Program-made: the position numbers and the translations under genes
Notes under the pieces: model-generated
Database searches by the model: none
Told to the model about the DNA's origin: nothing
Seen by the model: only the letters and a program-made list of their open reading frames with translations
Origin: Ophiura sarsii
Lineage: Eukaryota; Echinodermata; Ophiuroidea; Amphilepidida; Ophiuridae
Assembly: GCA_035610835.1 (NCBI GenBank)
Contig: CM069448.1
Location: forward strand, 4,465,607-4,529,606
Length of the DNA: 64,000 bases
Reading direction: 5' to 3'
Shown: positions 45,352 through 56,145 of the stretch, piece after piece
Layout of the letters: each line of letters starts with the position of its first letter
How positions within the stretch are numbered: position 1 is the stretch's first letter

Positions 45352-45880
45352 TAGATCCGAACTTGATAGTAGTGTTTTGAATGTAATTTCCTGTATGTGT
45401 AGGGGTGTGTGTACCAACAACATGTGTACCAACAACTCAAATATTAAATGTGCTAATTTGCTTACTGTGTGCAATATTCATTTTGAAATGTATGATGTTT
45501 TAACACCTGCTGATGAAACTGAGGTCCGTAAGGTACTCTAAAAAATTCCGAACAAATCTAGTTCCCTGGATCCCATGCCCACATGGCTTCTAAAGGAATG
45601 TGTTGATATCATGGTTCCCTTTGTAACATCGTTTGTTAATAGCTCGTTCCAAACAGGCCTTTTCCCCTCTACTCTTCGTGAGGCTGTCATAACACCCATA
45701 ATCAAAAAAATCATCCCTAAACCCAGATGTTTTAAAAAATTACCGCCCAGTCTCAAACCTCCCTACACTTGGCAAAATCCTTGAGTACCCTGCTGTTTTA
45801 ACGTCTCCATTCTCAAAACCTCACTGAAAACTTCCAATCGGCGTATAAAACAGCTCATAGTACTGAAACAGCCCTGTTTC

Positions 45881-46317
45881 CAGGGGTAGCACTGGATCAA
45901 AAATGTGAGAGGTCCCATGAAATAAATTTAAGGGGTCCCTCAAGAAAATGAGAGGTCCCGAATTATGGGTATTTGAAAATGGACGAAACTGATTTAGGAA
46001 AATTAGAGGCCACACTATGAGTCGATGACTTATGGTTTAGTTAAGGGGTCGACGGGTATGATCGATGATGAGTGATGACTTAATATCATACTGTGTGTGG
46101 TTGTTGCAATAATAAATGCAATTGCAAGACATTTGGCAAAGGATGGATATGTAATTTACACAATTTCTTAAGGTTTCCATTTCCATACATCGTCAAATGT
46201 GAGGGGTCCCTTCAATTTTGATCGGGACCCGCAAGGCTTTCCAATTTGAAATCTGACGCGTCACTATTCGAAAGTGAGAGGTCTAGGACGCGCAGACGCG
46301 TCATAATGCGACCCTTG
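45881..46317. mobile_element. 437-bp hAT-like MITE with perfect 8-bp target duplication
   Basis: CCTGTTTC at 45873-45880 is repeated exactly at 46318-46325. The tips CAGGGGTAGCA and TGCGACCCTTG are inverted with two mismatches. CAGGG-type tips with 8-bp duplications are the hallmark of the hAT superfamily. The interior repeats gtgagaggtcc-like phrases and has no ORF. It interrupts the RT domain of the CR1/L2-like LINE. Confidence 0.88.
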
Positions 46318-47880
46318 CCTGTTTCGTGTTAAAAATGACATTGTATGTGAACTTGATCATGGGAAAATTGTTATGCTTGTTTTATTAGATTTGTCCACAG
46401 CCTTCGATACCATTGACCATGATATTCTTGCAAATAGGCTTCAAAATGAGTATGGTATCGGTGGTTGTGTTTTAAACTGGTTTAATTCCTATCTTAGAGG
46501 TCGTACAAGTAAAGTAAGTGTGTTAGGTAAATACTCATCTGTTCATCCACTGAAATATGGTGTGCCTCAGGGATCTGTCGCGGTTCCACCGATCTTTACT
46601 TTATATTCCAAACCAGTCGCTGCTATCATGAGGCGCTTCAACGTTCCATATCACGTGTACGTTGATGACACCCAAATGTACGTGAGCTATGATCCTAAGG
46701 TGCCTGGCGATTTTGAGGCAACGCAGCGCAGGCTTATGGATTGTATTGCTGAAGTCAAAGTATGGGTGTTGAAAAATAAGCTGAGGTTAAATGACACAAA
46801 AACAGAGTTTTTCCTAATTTCTTCTCCAAGACAACTCCATCTGGTCTCTGTTGGTTTAAGGATCAGTGGATCTGAGATTGATTTCTCCTCGTCAATTAAG
46901 AACTTAGGTGTTAAATTTGATCCCCATATGAAAATGGATTTACAGGTTAATTCTATGTGTCGTACTATTAATTTCCATCTCAGAAATATTGCTCGTATTC
47001 GTCGTTTTATGGATTATAATACATGGGCACATGTAGTGAGGTCTTTGGTCCTTTCTAGGCTGGACTACGGTAATTTTCTTTTAGGCGGTATTTCAAATTC
47101 AAATGTCAAGCGCCTGCAAATACTTCAAAATCGTGCTGCGCGTCTTATTTTCTGTTTTAACAGACGAACCAGCGCCGCGCCACTATTGCGTGAACTTCAT
47201 TGGCTGCCCGTCCAGCAGAGAATCGACTTCAAGATCTTACTGCAAGTGTACAAACAACTGTGTAAATTTATTAGGCCCCTCATATTTGTCTGATGTTGTG
47301 TCTTTTTATCAATGTGCTCGTGCTGGTCTTAGGTCTTCTAAGGACACAACTCGCCTCGTTGTTAATGCTAACAAACGTGCAATAGGCAAAACAGCATTTT
47401 CACATTAGGCCCTAAGCTATGGAATGACCTCCCCATTTTTATTCGCAATGCCTGTAGTTTAATACTTTTAAAAAGATGCTAAAAACTCACCCGTTTCCAT
47501 CAGAGTAATTTGTTTTTTCATCACTTCGATTACGTCACAAACTAAAATGTGGCCCTTTTATTGCATAAAATTTTGTTGGACAGCTTACACAAACAAGTGA
47601 TCCTTAATATCACACCATGGTGGCAAAATTCGAGGCCACATTTGCACTTTTCAACAAAAAAGCAGTGGTGCGATACTTTTTTCCATGTGTACATATTCTT
47701 GGTATTTGTATTTTAAACTTGTTGTATTTTTATAATACTTAAACTGTGTATATACTTTGATTGTATCTTTTTAATATTTTATAATGTTGTTATTTGTATT
47801 GTGTACGGCGCTTTGATCTTTTTTTGGAAAAGCGCCTTAAAATGCTCTGTAATAAATAAATTAAATAAATAAATAATAAT

Positions 47881-48149
47881 ATCCCCCTCTGGCTTTTTAA
47901 GACAGGGGGATAAAAAGTATCAGGTTTTCCAGCGGATAACCATGCTATGAAATCAGGTATAAAAAATAACACAGAAAGCATGGTACTATTTTCATTATTT
48001 TACTGAAAGACCTAAACACTACTTTTAAAGTGTGAAGAGAGCTAGAGACAAACAACTATAAGCTTTAACATTAGTTCACAGTATATTTAAAAAAAGTCAT
48101 GGATAAATAAAAATTCCATTGAAATGGTATGGGGCGATCCAAGAGAAAG
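47881..48149. other. No gene seen
   Basis: AT-rich spacer after the LINE tail. No feature recognised. Confidence 0.4.
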
Positions 48150-48670
48150 AAGCATGCTTTGTAACCATTTTCTGAAGCATCTGTTGCATACCAAAATACC
48201 AGGGAAATGGTGTTTGTATTTTCCATAATTCAAACCAAAAAGCAAAACAAAACACCGCAGTCTAAAAATAGTACAGGAAACCAATACATTTTGATTTGTG
48301 TGTATGAGGAAGGGGGGGGGGGGGGGGGGGGGGAGGGGGTACCGTCTGAAGAACCATCTTAGTACATGTATATATGACATCCACAACTCACCACTTATTA
48401 GACAACCCCACAACAATTGGGAGATTTCTCCTTAGTCAAACAAGATAAGCTATCATGTCTCCCTGTTGGGAGGCTAATAACATCTCTCTGATTAAATCAT
48501 CAAGGCTAAACAAATATAGCTTTGACTCCATCACAGACTGCATGACTGTTAAAATAAACTGCATAAGTACATGTAATTTACAAAGACTACAAACATGGCA
48601 CCCCCACTTATGTATAGAAAGACCTAAATGTGTAAGTTTTTGCCTAACATGCTAATAGGGTGGCTTCGCC
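48150..48670. repeat. Dispersed repeat, copy 2
   Basis: Matches 32985-33520 nearly throughout, with an expanded G-run (48312-48333) where the other copy has a short one. Class unknown. Confidence 0.7.
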
Positions 48671-49020
48671 CTCAAAAAGTGGAGGTGGGTGGCCCCCTCC
48701 CCTCCCTGTTTTCTGCTGATGATTTCGATTTTCCTTTTTGTCAACATCCTGGGATGTTGACATTTGAATTCAGATTCAGGCCTTGTGGTAGAGTCTATGA
48801 ATTGCTTTCATGTATCTTGAATCAATATTTGTACACAGATGTCTTTAAAATGTATATTAGATCTGGATATGAAAATATGAACACATATGTTGTTACAATT
48901 GTGGAGAAATGGTTTAAATAATATAAAACAAATGATAGAGTTTTGCAAAATCTGCGACATTCGTCGTGTTTACTATATTCTGTTTGGTATATAAATAATA
49001 TTCCACTCTCCATTCCTGAA
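48671..49020. other. No gene seen
   Basis: Short incidental ORFs only. Confidence 0.4.
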
Positions 49021-49021
49021 T

Positions 49022-49103
49022 GTAGTGGTGGCCGAGTGGTTAAGGCGATGGATTCATGTTCTTTTGGAAACTTTTACGTGAGTTCGAGCCCGGTCTGGAG
49101 CGT
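49022..49103 (+). pseudogene. tRNA-Ser-like pseudogene or SINE head
   Basis: GTGGCCGAGTGGTTAAGGCG is the A-box/D-arm of a tRNA-Ser type sequence, and GAGTTCGAGCCC is the B box. Their spacing fits a class II tRNA with a variable arm. The anticodon stem does not pair (ATGGA against TCTTT) and the acceptor arm is not complementary, so a working tRNA is unlikely. Confidence 0.6.
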
Positions 49104-49493
49104 GTACTTTTTTGTTTTTCTATAAAATTTGTCATCAATTATATTATTCATTTAGTTTTACATTAATGGCGGTTAAAAGTGTACAAATCATTTTTTTCTT
49201 CTTCTTCGAAATTAATTAAATGATAATTAAAATAAAACCCTGGACTTCTCAATTAATCAACATCAAACATGTTAAATGCTCATGCCTAGCACGTCTGCGA
49301 TTATTATGGGATAATTATGGCGCAATATTTTACCTCGTTATTTCGCTGGTGCTCAGTTATGAATAGAGAGTTATGTATTAAAGGGGCACTAAGAGATGTG
49401 TTGGAGGCTGCGCCCTCAATTATGATAAAAACTGGGATTAGTATATTTTTATAATTGTATTACATGCATGAACTTACACAATCAATCAATCAA
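49104..49493. other. No gene; repeat end and short tandem
   Basis: Contains a relative of the window-start repeat (aaggggcactaagagatg, about 49379) and an (ATCA)n run next to the gap. Confidence 0.4.
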
Positions 49494-49593
49494 NNNNNNN
49501 NNNNNNNNNNNNNNNNNNNNNNNNNNNNNNNNNNNNNNNNNNNNNNNNNNNNNNNNNNNNNNNNNNNNNNNNNNNNNNNNNNNNNNNNNNNNN
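49494..49593. other. Assembly gap, 100 N
   Basis: Exactly 100 N, standing for an unresolved gap inside or beside a LINE remnant. Confidence 0.99.
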
Positions 49594-49958
49594 TAATGTA
49601 ATGTATAGTGATAGGAAATTGGCTGATATTAGTAAATGCATAAGATAACCCGTGATACAATTGGCAAGAGACATTATGTAGACCTTGCAGTTCATCTTAA
49701 TACAATATTGCATATAAAGCCTTTAAGGTTTTCAAAAACAAGCAATTATATCATTAATCCCCAAACCTGGCAAAAATCCAAAACTGATAAAAATTGGCGT
49801 CCCATATCTTTGTTGAACATTGATTACAAAATAGGCACTAAAAGCATTGCTAAAAGGATTGAACAAATGTTGCCCAGTATTATTGGTGACAATCAAACAG
49901 CATTTGTCAAGGTCGATGTATTGGTGAAAACATTAGATTAATTGATGATGTTATAGAA

Positions 49959-50174
49959 TATTCAAACCAAACAAAAATACCAAGTATGTTATTATTTGTT
50001 CAACAACTCCCCCATACCTTAAGTACAGTAACAAAGCGTTGTTGATTTGAGATAAACCTATTTTCAATTCAAACCAAACAAAAATACCAAGTATGTTATT
50101 ATTTGTTCAACAACTCCCCCATACCTTAAGTACAGTAACAAAGCGTTGTTGATTTGAGATAAACCTATTTTTCA
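49959..50174 (+). repeat. 108-bp tandem duplication across a LINE/insert junction
   Basis: The unit starting attcaaaccaaacaaaaata occurs at 49959 and 50067. It contains the LINE codons for SNQTKIPSMLLF plus following non-LINE sequence (gttcaacaactcccccatac), so it arose after the insertion. Confidence 0.8.
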
Positions 50175-50269
50175 TATGCAAAATAATAGGATGGCGAACC
50201 TTATTTGGAAACCATGCATCGATGCAAAATTGTAAACAAACAACAACTGTTCGCAAAATGTTTTCATTT

Positions 50270-50450
50270 TTTCGCCCGTTTTTTCGGCGTATAAATGCAT
50301 TTCGCCAAGTTAGCAAACAGCTTTATATACCAAAATATACCTATATTCCTGAGGAAAATATTTTTGGCGAGGGCCATATGTCACGGATCATTCCTAAAGT
50401 CACAATTTTAGCCGGAACGGTCGCTACCCAAGAGAATCGCCATTTTGTAT
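50270..50450 (+). other. Repeated ORF fragment, copy 2
   Basis: The frame includes YIPEENIFGEGHMS and IPKVTIL, paralogous to 37618-37824. Unrecognised. It lies in the foreign segment inside the L1-like remnant, which suggests it belongs to a mobile element. Confidence 0.4.
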
Positions 50451-50925
50451 CATCGCGCGGTGAAATGAGTTTCCTTTCTCATCATCTAATGGACCGTACA
50501 TTATTGAAATGGAGGGGGGTGTTTTGATTTGATACAAATATTCTATAAACATGTATCAAAATGGGTTATATAAATTAAACGTATAGTTGATTTAATTTTT
50601 CTCTGATGTTGAAGGTGGTGTGTGAATAAAATCCTATTTACAAAATATTCCACAATTACTTGCGCAATCATTTGTCTTCTCTAATGTTTACCTTTTGTAA
50701 CCCATCCCATTCAGAAGTTCCCTCGCCCATTTACAGGGAACGGACGATGTCCAAATAAGGGCCTAATTATAATAAAACGTAAACATTTTGTTCCGTTTTT
50801 TAAAGAGCAGCTATTTTGTTATGTCAAATTAAGCCTATTAAACCACGTGTTTTACTTGTTTTCATCAATTTTCCAAAACGCTATTCACATATGAATGATT
50901 TAAAAATGTTTGGTCGTTGTTGAAC

Positions 50926-51074
50926 GGGGTTCAACAAGGTCTTCGTCGTTGTTTATCTTGAATCGACAACGGTAAGACGGGTTTATTTTGCTCGGGGTAA
51001 AGCTGCCCTCGCAAAAAAACCCGTCTTACCGTTGTCGATTCAAGATAAACAACTCCGAAACCTTACTGAACCCC
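50926..51074. repeat. 149-bp hairpin element with perfect 36-bp inner arms
   Basis: gttgtttatcttgaatcgac and the following 16 bases (50948-50983) are exactly mirrored at 51018-51053 around a loop of 34 bp. Imperfect arms extend to GGGGTTCA and TGAACCCC at the edges. It interrupts the L1-like remnant. Confidence 0.85.
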
Positions 51075-51660
51075 TAACTGAACTGGAGAAAGCTTTGGAT
51101 TATGTAGAGTGGAATTTTATGAATGCAACTTAATTTTTTGTTGTTGTCCTAACCTTATATCTTGGATAAGATACTTCTATAGTAACACACAGAGTTGGGT
51201 AATTAATAAGGGAACTTCTTCTGGCTGGTTTAATTTGACACGAGGTGTTCGTCAAGGTTGTCCTCTATCAACAACATTATTTGTTTGTGTCATTGAAGTT
51301 CTAGCGTTAGCAACACGAAAAGGTGATAACATTAAAGGTTTTACTTTGCCTAGATGGAAAGAACTAAAATGTCCTTTTTTGCTGAAGAAGCGACTTGTTT
51401 TCTGGCTGATGAGAAATCTGTAAGTCATTTAATAGTACTCATGAATCAATTTGGTAGGCTCTTGGGATTAAATGTGAATATGGAGAAAACTGAGCTTTTG
51501 AAATTAGGTCCTAATAAAAATAATGACATTCCTATTGCGATATTAGACCAGCTAGAGGACCAGTTAAAGATCATAATGATTAATGATCATGAGAAGTGGT
51601 ATGAGAATAATATACAGACAAGAATGTCAAAACCTTTAAAGACGAATTGGACATATGGCG

Positions 51661-51786
51661 TAGTAGGGACTTAACACTCAGAGGGAACCCCTCTTCTTCC
51701 TCTCTCTTTCCCTTTTTTTCCTTCTTTTCCCCCCCTTTTTTTTTTTTCTTCTTTTTTTCCTTTCCTTTTTTTTTGGTGGTGGTGGT

Positions 51787-51825
<39 letters not shown>

Positions 51826-51860
51826 CGGGCCATCGAGCCCCCCCCCCCCCCCGTATCCGC
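51661..51860. repeat. Pyrimidine tract followed by long poly-G and poly-C
   Basis: T/C-rich tract 51690-51773, then a G-run of about 40 (51787-51825) and C-run (51839-51853). ORFs through it are artefacts. Read errors are likely here. Confidence 0.85.
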
Positions 51861-52520
51861 GCCTGGCTAACACGACCTGTAGGTCGGAGTAGACGACCAT
51901 GTGGATGCACTTACCATGTTCCAGCGTAAATGTAACATTTCGCTGTATAATAATACTGTATGCAGCAAAGCATGGAAGGCTAATTCAGCCTTACCGGTGA
52001 TGTGACGATGACACATAGGGTGCCACACCCTATACGTGATTCATCACTATCAACAGGACGCTTAAATAAATACCAATGTTGTCAATGTCATGAGCATAGG
52101 CATTTTAAATAGATTTTTAAAAAGTTGCGAAAATAAGTATTACTGCAAGAGAAATTTATATTTACAAGTGATACAAAACCTGAAATAATCATAACTCGCT
52201 CGGTTTCATCAGTCACAGGCGCAGTGGCCAATAATGGATGGTTTTGAAATATACTCGCAAACAAAGAATCGATTTTGAGAGATGTCCACGAACTGCAAAA
52301 ATCCTTTTGAAATTAAATGAGGAGTAAATAGTACATATTCACAAATAATCATTAATACCGTTAAACTTCATCTATAAGCCCCCATTGACTAATAGTTAGT
52401 AAGCTGAAAATAGAAAAAAAGGTATGAGCGCCCTCTTTTGATCTAGAGAAATTAGCATGAATGATTTTAGTGTATTCGATATTCAATATTATAAAGTTGT
52501 ATTACTATCTAAATAATTTC
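51861..52520. other. No gene seen
   Basis: AT-rich, nothing recognised. Confidence 0.45.
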
Positions 52521-52524
52521 ATGG

Positions 52525-52612
52525 ACAGACGAATTGCTCAATTGGTAAAGCGCCCGGTAAAGCGTCAACTTCAGTAATACGAGGTTGGTGGATCAATTCT
52601 CAACTACACCCT
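52525..52612 (+). repeat. tRNA-like SINE head (degenerate)
   Basis: TTGCTCAATTGGTAAAGCGC resembles an A box/D-arm and GGTGGATCAATTC a decayed B box. No folded tRNA can be supported. Confidence 0.35.
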
Positions 52613-52837
52613 TTGCAATTTCTTTTGAAATCCAAGTGATATAGAAATTAATGCAAACTTTAATGTAAAAATATTACTCAATTATACTAGCTTTATTGTT
52701 ATTTTCAAAAATAAGCGCATAATTAATTTGATTGTATAAAGTAATGATCTTAATAGTCCAACCTTTTATAAGCTAAAACACATTTATACCACAAATTAAC
52801 CACAGCAAAATGTATTCATTGGCTTATTTTAAATGTT

Positions 52838-53265
52838 TCACACAGTAATCTTATACGTTTCCTTCATCATGATTTAAGGGCAAATTATGATGATGCATAT
52901 TAGGTTGGTCAAAATGAAAGTAACTATGCAAACCACTATGATCCTGGTCTCAGAATGAATGAATGAATGGCTGGCTATTAAATCAATTTATTTCCAATAA
53001 GATAGAGGGCCGTCCATTTATACCGACCCATCAATCATACATGTAGTTATAAAACAGTATCTGACATAGCAGTCTCGCTTAGCTCATTGGTTAAGTCTAG
53101 GGCAATTATGATCGCAGGTTCCAGATGACAATACCTGGTTCGAATCTCACTTCAAGACTTCTTCTTTTGGAAAGTTTATAAATATTTACGGTGTATATCA
53201 AATTCTTAACTTTGTTTTTTACCATGAATAAATAAGGAATCTATCTTTGTCTTTAATGTGGGTTT
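52838..53265 (+). mobile_element. tRNA-headed repeat family, copy 1
   Basis: Contains GCTTAGCTCATTGGTTAAG (A-box-like, 53078) and ACCTGGTTCGAATCTC (B box, 53130). It is matched in inverted orientation at 54815-55274 and partly in direct orientation at 54130-54246. The body includes gggccgtccatttataccga and aaggaatctatctttgtc. Confidence 0.65.
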
Positions 53266-53410
53266 TCCCTCTTTTTTCTCTCTTTCTTCCTATTTTTTAT
53301 TTTTTAATGTTATCACAATCGTTTATAAATAGTACAAACATTTAAATAAACTGGACTTCTGAAGACAGTATTAATCATTTATTAGAGGATACTTTTACGG
53401 GCGGACATTA

Positions 53411-54000
53411 GTTCAAACATAGATAATCGACACAGGGATGGTTAGTGGGTGTTTTGTTTGAAGCTATTTGTGTTTTGGACCAAGGTCGCTCAACACAAAA
53501 GCCGATGTAGCCTTTCGCCCTGACATGAAATAACTTCTTAACATCCATAAATAATACGCCACTCTCGTTCCCCAGATGCATTAAATGGCTAGGAATCGAT
53601 TTAAAAGAAGTGCTATTGTCCATCGCGCTCATCATGAGTTAGAGTTTACGTGTAATAGAAAACTGGGTGAAATAAGTGTCCTAAAAACTTCACAAATATC
53701 GTTACATCTATCGCATCGGTGAATGCGTGTATTAAATTTATATGCTTCAAATATTAGAAGTATCTTAACTTTCACCGTTGCTTTTGTTATCAAACTAATT
53801 TTATTTATCCCGTTAGCTAGTATTAGATACTGTAGTTGCCGCATTAGACTATCAATACCCGTTCTGTTTACCGGGATTTTCAAAATGCTAGTCAATGCTA
53901 GAGGTGTGTGCAAAACAGACATAGATCAGCTCCGAGCAACATTTCAATAGAGATAATCCGGGACTTAACCATCCCTGTGTCGATTATCTATGGTTCAAAT
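53411..54000. mobile_element. 590-bp TIR element
   Basis: gttcaaacatagataatcga and then cacagggatggtta at the left are mirrored at 53965-54000. No ORF with a domain. The element separates copies of the tRNA-headed repeat. Confidence 0.65.
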
Positions 54001-54129
54001 CAACCTCCACGATTTGTATTGAAGAAGATATGCATGGATGGAGTACAATGGGACTATTGATTACAATTCACTGCTTTTCAATTCTGCTGCTTATGGCCTT
54101 TTGTTAAATTGTGTTTTTTTGTGGATGGT

Positions 54130-54246
54130 TGGCCATTGTTGGTTGTAGATGACAATTCCTGATTCGAATTTCACTTCAAATTCTTTACAGTGTTTTATTT
54201 TTATCTTGAATGAATAAAGGAATCTGCATATCTTTGCCATTCATGT
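54130..54246 (+). mobile_element. tRNA-headed repeat family, partial copy 2
   Basis: Diverged direct copy of about 53116-53255 (tagatgacaattcctgattc, then gaatgaataaaggaatctgc). Truncated at its 5' end. Confidence 0.55.
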
Positions 54247-54248
54247 TA

Positions 54249-54433
54249 GGGACCGTTCATTATTTATGGTGGAGGGGGGGGGGGGGGGTCATATAACTTT
54301 CATATGTGAAAAATAGGGGGGGGGTATGTAACTTTTTATTCTTGAACAGGGGGGTTGTGTAAATTTGTTTCAACTATAAAGATGGTGGTGATTGGAGTGG
54401 AGTAATTTTAGAGGCTATTTTGGAGTGTAAATG
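54249..54433. mobile_element. Truncated copy of the TTA-flanked PIF/Harbinger-like element
   Basis: Starts TTA then GGGACCGTTCATTATTTATG and matches the reverse complement of about 28565-28748 (same C/G-rich runs and ctttttattcttgaacaggg). Only one end is present. It stops where an unrelated GC-richer segment begins. Confidence 0.8.
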
Positions 54434-54435
54434 CC

Positions 54436-54815
54436 AATATGGCAGCAGCACGCTTGTTGTGGGGGAAGGTTATCGCCTGAGAAGAGACAGGGATAACCCC
54501 ATGACAGCAATGCTGTTGCTGTAGTGGCCATTGCTATATCTCGAAAACAGGCTAGCCTGAAAAGAGATCACGCGGGGATGATGGCAGCTGTTTTTGACGC
54601 TGGCCTTATCTCCCGCAATTATGCGGTGCTGAAACCAAAATCAGTGCCGATCTACCATTCGCCAAGAATAGGTATGGCTCAAACGTGCAATGTTGCCTTT
54701 CGTATTAATGAGGACAACATGCAAACAGTCAAAACTTTATTGACTGGCCATGGACTGCGTGTCCAGTTTGCTTAAATTTTGTTTCCTTTTTAAAATAAAG
54801 AAAATTAAAAAAAAA
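54436..54815 (+). pseudogene. Unknown ORF with poly(A) signal and A-rich end (retrocopy-like)
   Basis: I do not recognise this protein. The frame 54524-54775 (83 codons) includes SRKQASLKRDHAGMMAAVFD and RIGMAQTCNVAFRINEDNMQ and is GC-richer than its surroundings. It is followed by AATAAAG and an interrupted A-run (54797-54818), as at the 3' end of a processed transcript. Upstream codons (about 54436-54523) are in other frames. It lies between a truncated transposon end and an inverted repeat, so it may be captured cargo or a retrotransposed mRNA fragment. Confidence 0.4.
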
Positions 54816-55274
54816 CCACAAAAATAGATTCCTTGTTCATTCATCATAAAAATAAAACACTGTCAAGAATTTGAAAATTATGACCTTTCCAAAAGAAAAG
54901 GTCTTGAAGTGAGATTCGAACCAGGTATTGTCATCTGGAACCTGCGATCACAATTGCCCTAGGCTTAACCAATTGAGCTAAACGAGACTGCTATGTCAGA
55001 TACTGTTTTATAACTACATGTATGATTGATGGGTCGGTATAAATGGACGGCCCTCTATCTTATTGGAAATAAATTGATTTAATAGCCAACCATTCATTCA
55101 TTCATTTATTCATTCATTCATTCATTCATTGTGAGACCAGGATTATAGTGGTTTGCATAGTTACTTCATTTTGTTGCTTAACTTGATCTACCAACCTAAT
55201 ATGCATCATCATAATTTGCCCTTAAATCATGATGAAGGAAACGTATAAGATTACTGTGTGAAACATTTTGAATG
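54815..55274 (-). mobile_element. tRNA-headed repeat family, copy 3 (inverted)
   Basis: Reverse complement of 52838-53265 over most of its length, including the B box at about 54908-54925 and A-box region near 54970. It has an expanded (ATTC)n run at 55088-55130 where copy 1 has a short one. Together with copy 1 it forms a long inverted repeat around 53.3-54.8 kb. Confidence 0.65.
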
Positions 55275-55485
55275 AATCTGTACTATTTTGACGCTCCTCA
55301 GTTAGACGGATCATTTCAAAGGGGTTAGCATTCCCTGGACAGTTGCCAACAACGGGTTCTTTGATTAAAACAGGCAAGGGGAAAATTCCAGTGATTCATT
55401 TGTCAAACTTTAAAACCATTTATAGACATGTGAAATTGAGCTCTGTGCCGAACATGATCACTTTGTTGTGTGAATTACCATTGTA

Positions 55486-56103
55486 CATAAAGGGTTCAAC
55501 AAAAGAAAGTATACCACTTTGTTTATGTCATTTTGAGTAACTTTCAATTTGTTTTTGTCCAAACAGGCTAGATAGGCATTTAGATGAATCTTGTAGGCAT
55601 AATTTGATACCAAATTTGCCCCCTTACAACAAAGATAAACCATGATTAGCACCATTTAAAGGAAAATATCCATTTTCAAAAGTCGCATTTCCAATACACA
55701 GCACGAGAAGAAATGGCCAATTGTTAACACACACACATATGCAGTATTTATCCCGTACTGATCACCGCGCATATCCCTTAATGCGCGGGCTAATTCAAAT
55801 GTAAACTGATGCATGGGTGAAGGATTTGAATGTAAAGGAATGTTAATGGATGGGGAGAACATGGACAGATTAACCAAATCTTCTCGTGCTGTGTATTTGA
55901 AATGCGACTTTTGAAAATGGGATATTTTCCTTTAAATGGTGCTAATCATGGTTTATCTTTGTTGTTAGGGGGCAAATTTGGTATCAAATTATGCCTAAAA
56001 GATTCATCTAAATGCCTATTTAGCCTGTTTGGTCAAAAACAAATTGAAAGTTACTCAAAATGACATAAACAAAGTGGTATACTTTCTTTTGTTGAACCCT
56101 TTA
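55486..56103. repeat. Long inverted repeat, about 220-bp arms
   Basis: 55486-55707 and 55880-56103 are inverted copies (for example gcacgagaag against cttctcgtgc, and catgattagcaccatttaaa against its complement) around a 172-bp loop. No ORF with a domain. Probably a foldback or MITE-type element. Confidence 0.85.
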
Positions 56104-56145
56104 CTACAAAATGGGTTGACTTATCTAAATGGTCACACTTTTCTT

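Larger units (their letters stand above)
43595..47880 (+). pseudogene. CR1/L2-like LINE, truncated and interrupted twice
   Basis: The plus-strand coding blocks begin with the end of the AP-endonuclease (GSDHHMIECKIN, SDH motif, about 43609) and a linker rich in basic residues (43624-44171). A TA-flanked element (44174-45351) follows, then the start of RT with SSLDPMPTWLLKECVDIMVP (about 45556) and YRPVSNLPTLGKILE in a shifted frame. A hAT-like MITE (45881-46317) comes next, then the RT core LLDLSTAFDTIDHDIL, YGVPQGSV and the catalytic box YVDDTQMYV (46373-46700). The C-terminal LPVQQRIDFKI and SDVVSFYQ then shift frame near 47280. The 3' UTR has the hairpin ggcgctttgatc/aaaagcgcc typical of CR1/L2 tails and ends in (AATA)n at about 47850-47880. 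At least three frameshifts or stops make it inactive. Removing both insertions restores the reading frame at each site. Confidence 0.85.
49640..51660 (+). pseudogene. Decayed L1-like LINE, broken by rearrangements
   Basis: Plus-strand fragments in order are IINPQ then NWRPISLLNIDYKIGTKSIA and GDNQTAFVK (about 49750-49910), EYSNQTKIPSMLLF (about 49955-49998, duplicated at 50065), LEKALDYVEWNFM (about 51080), SWIRYFYSNTQSW and LTRGVRQGCPLSTTLFV (about 51170-51290), and FAEEATCFLADEKSV then LLGLNVNMEKTELL (about 51365-51500). The order matches an RT domain. The catalytic YADD box is replaced by FAEE, and several frameshifts occur. About 0.9 kb of foreign sequence (50175-51074) lies in the middle, including a hairpin element. 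Confidence 0.75.
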
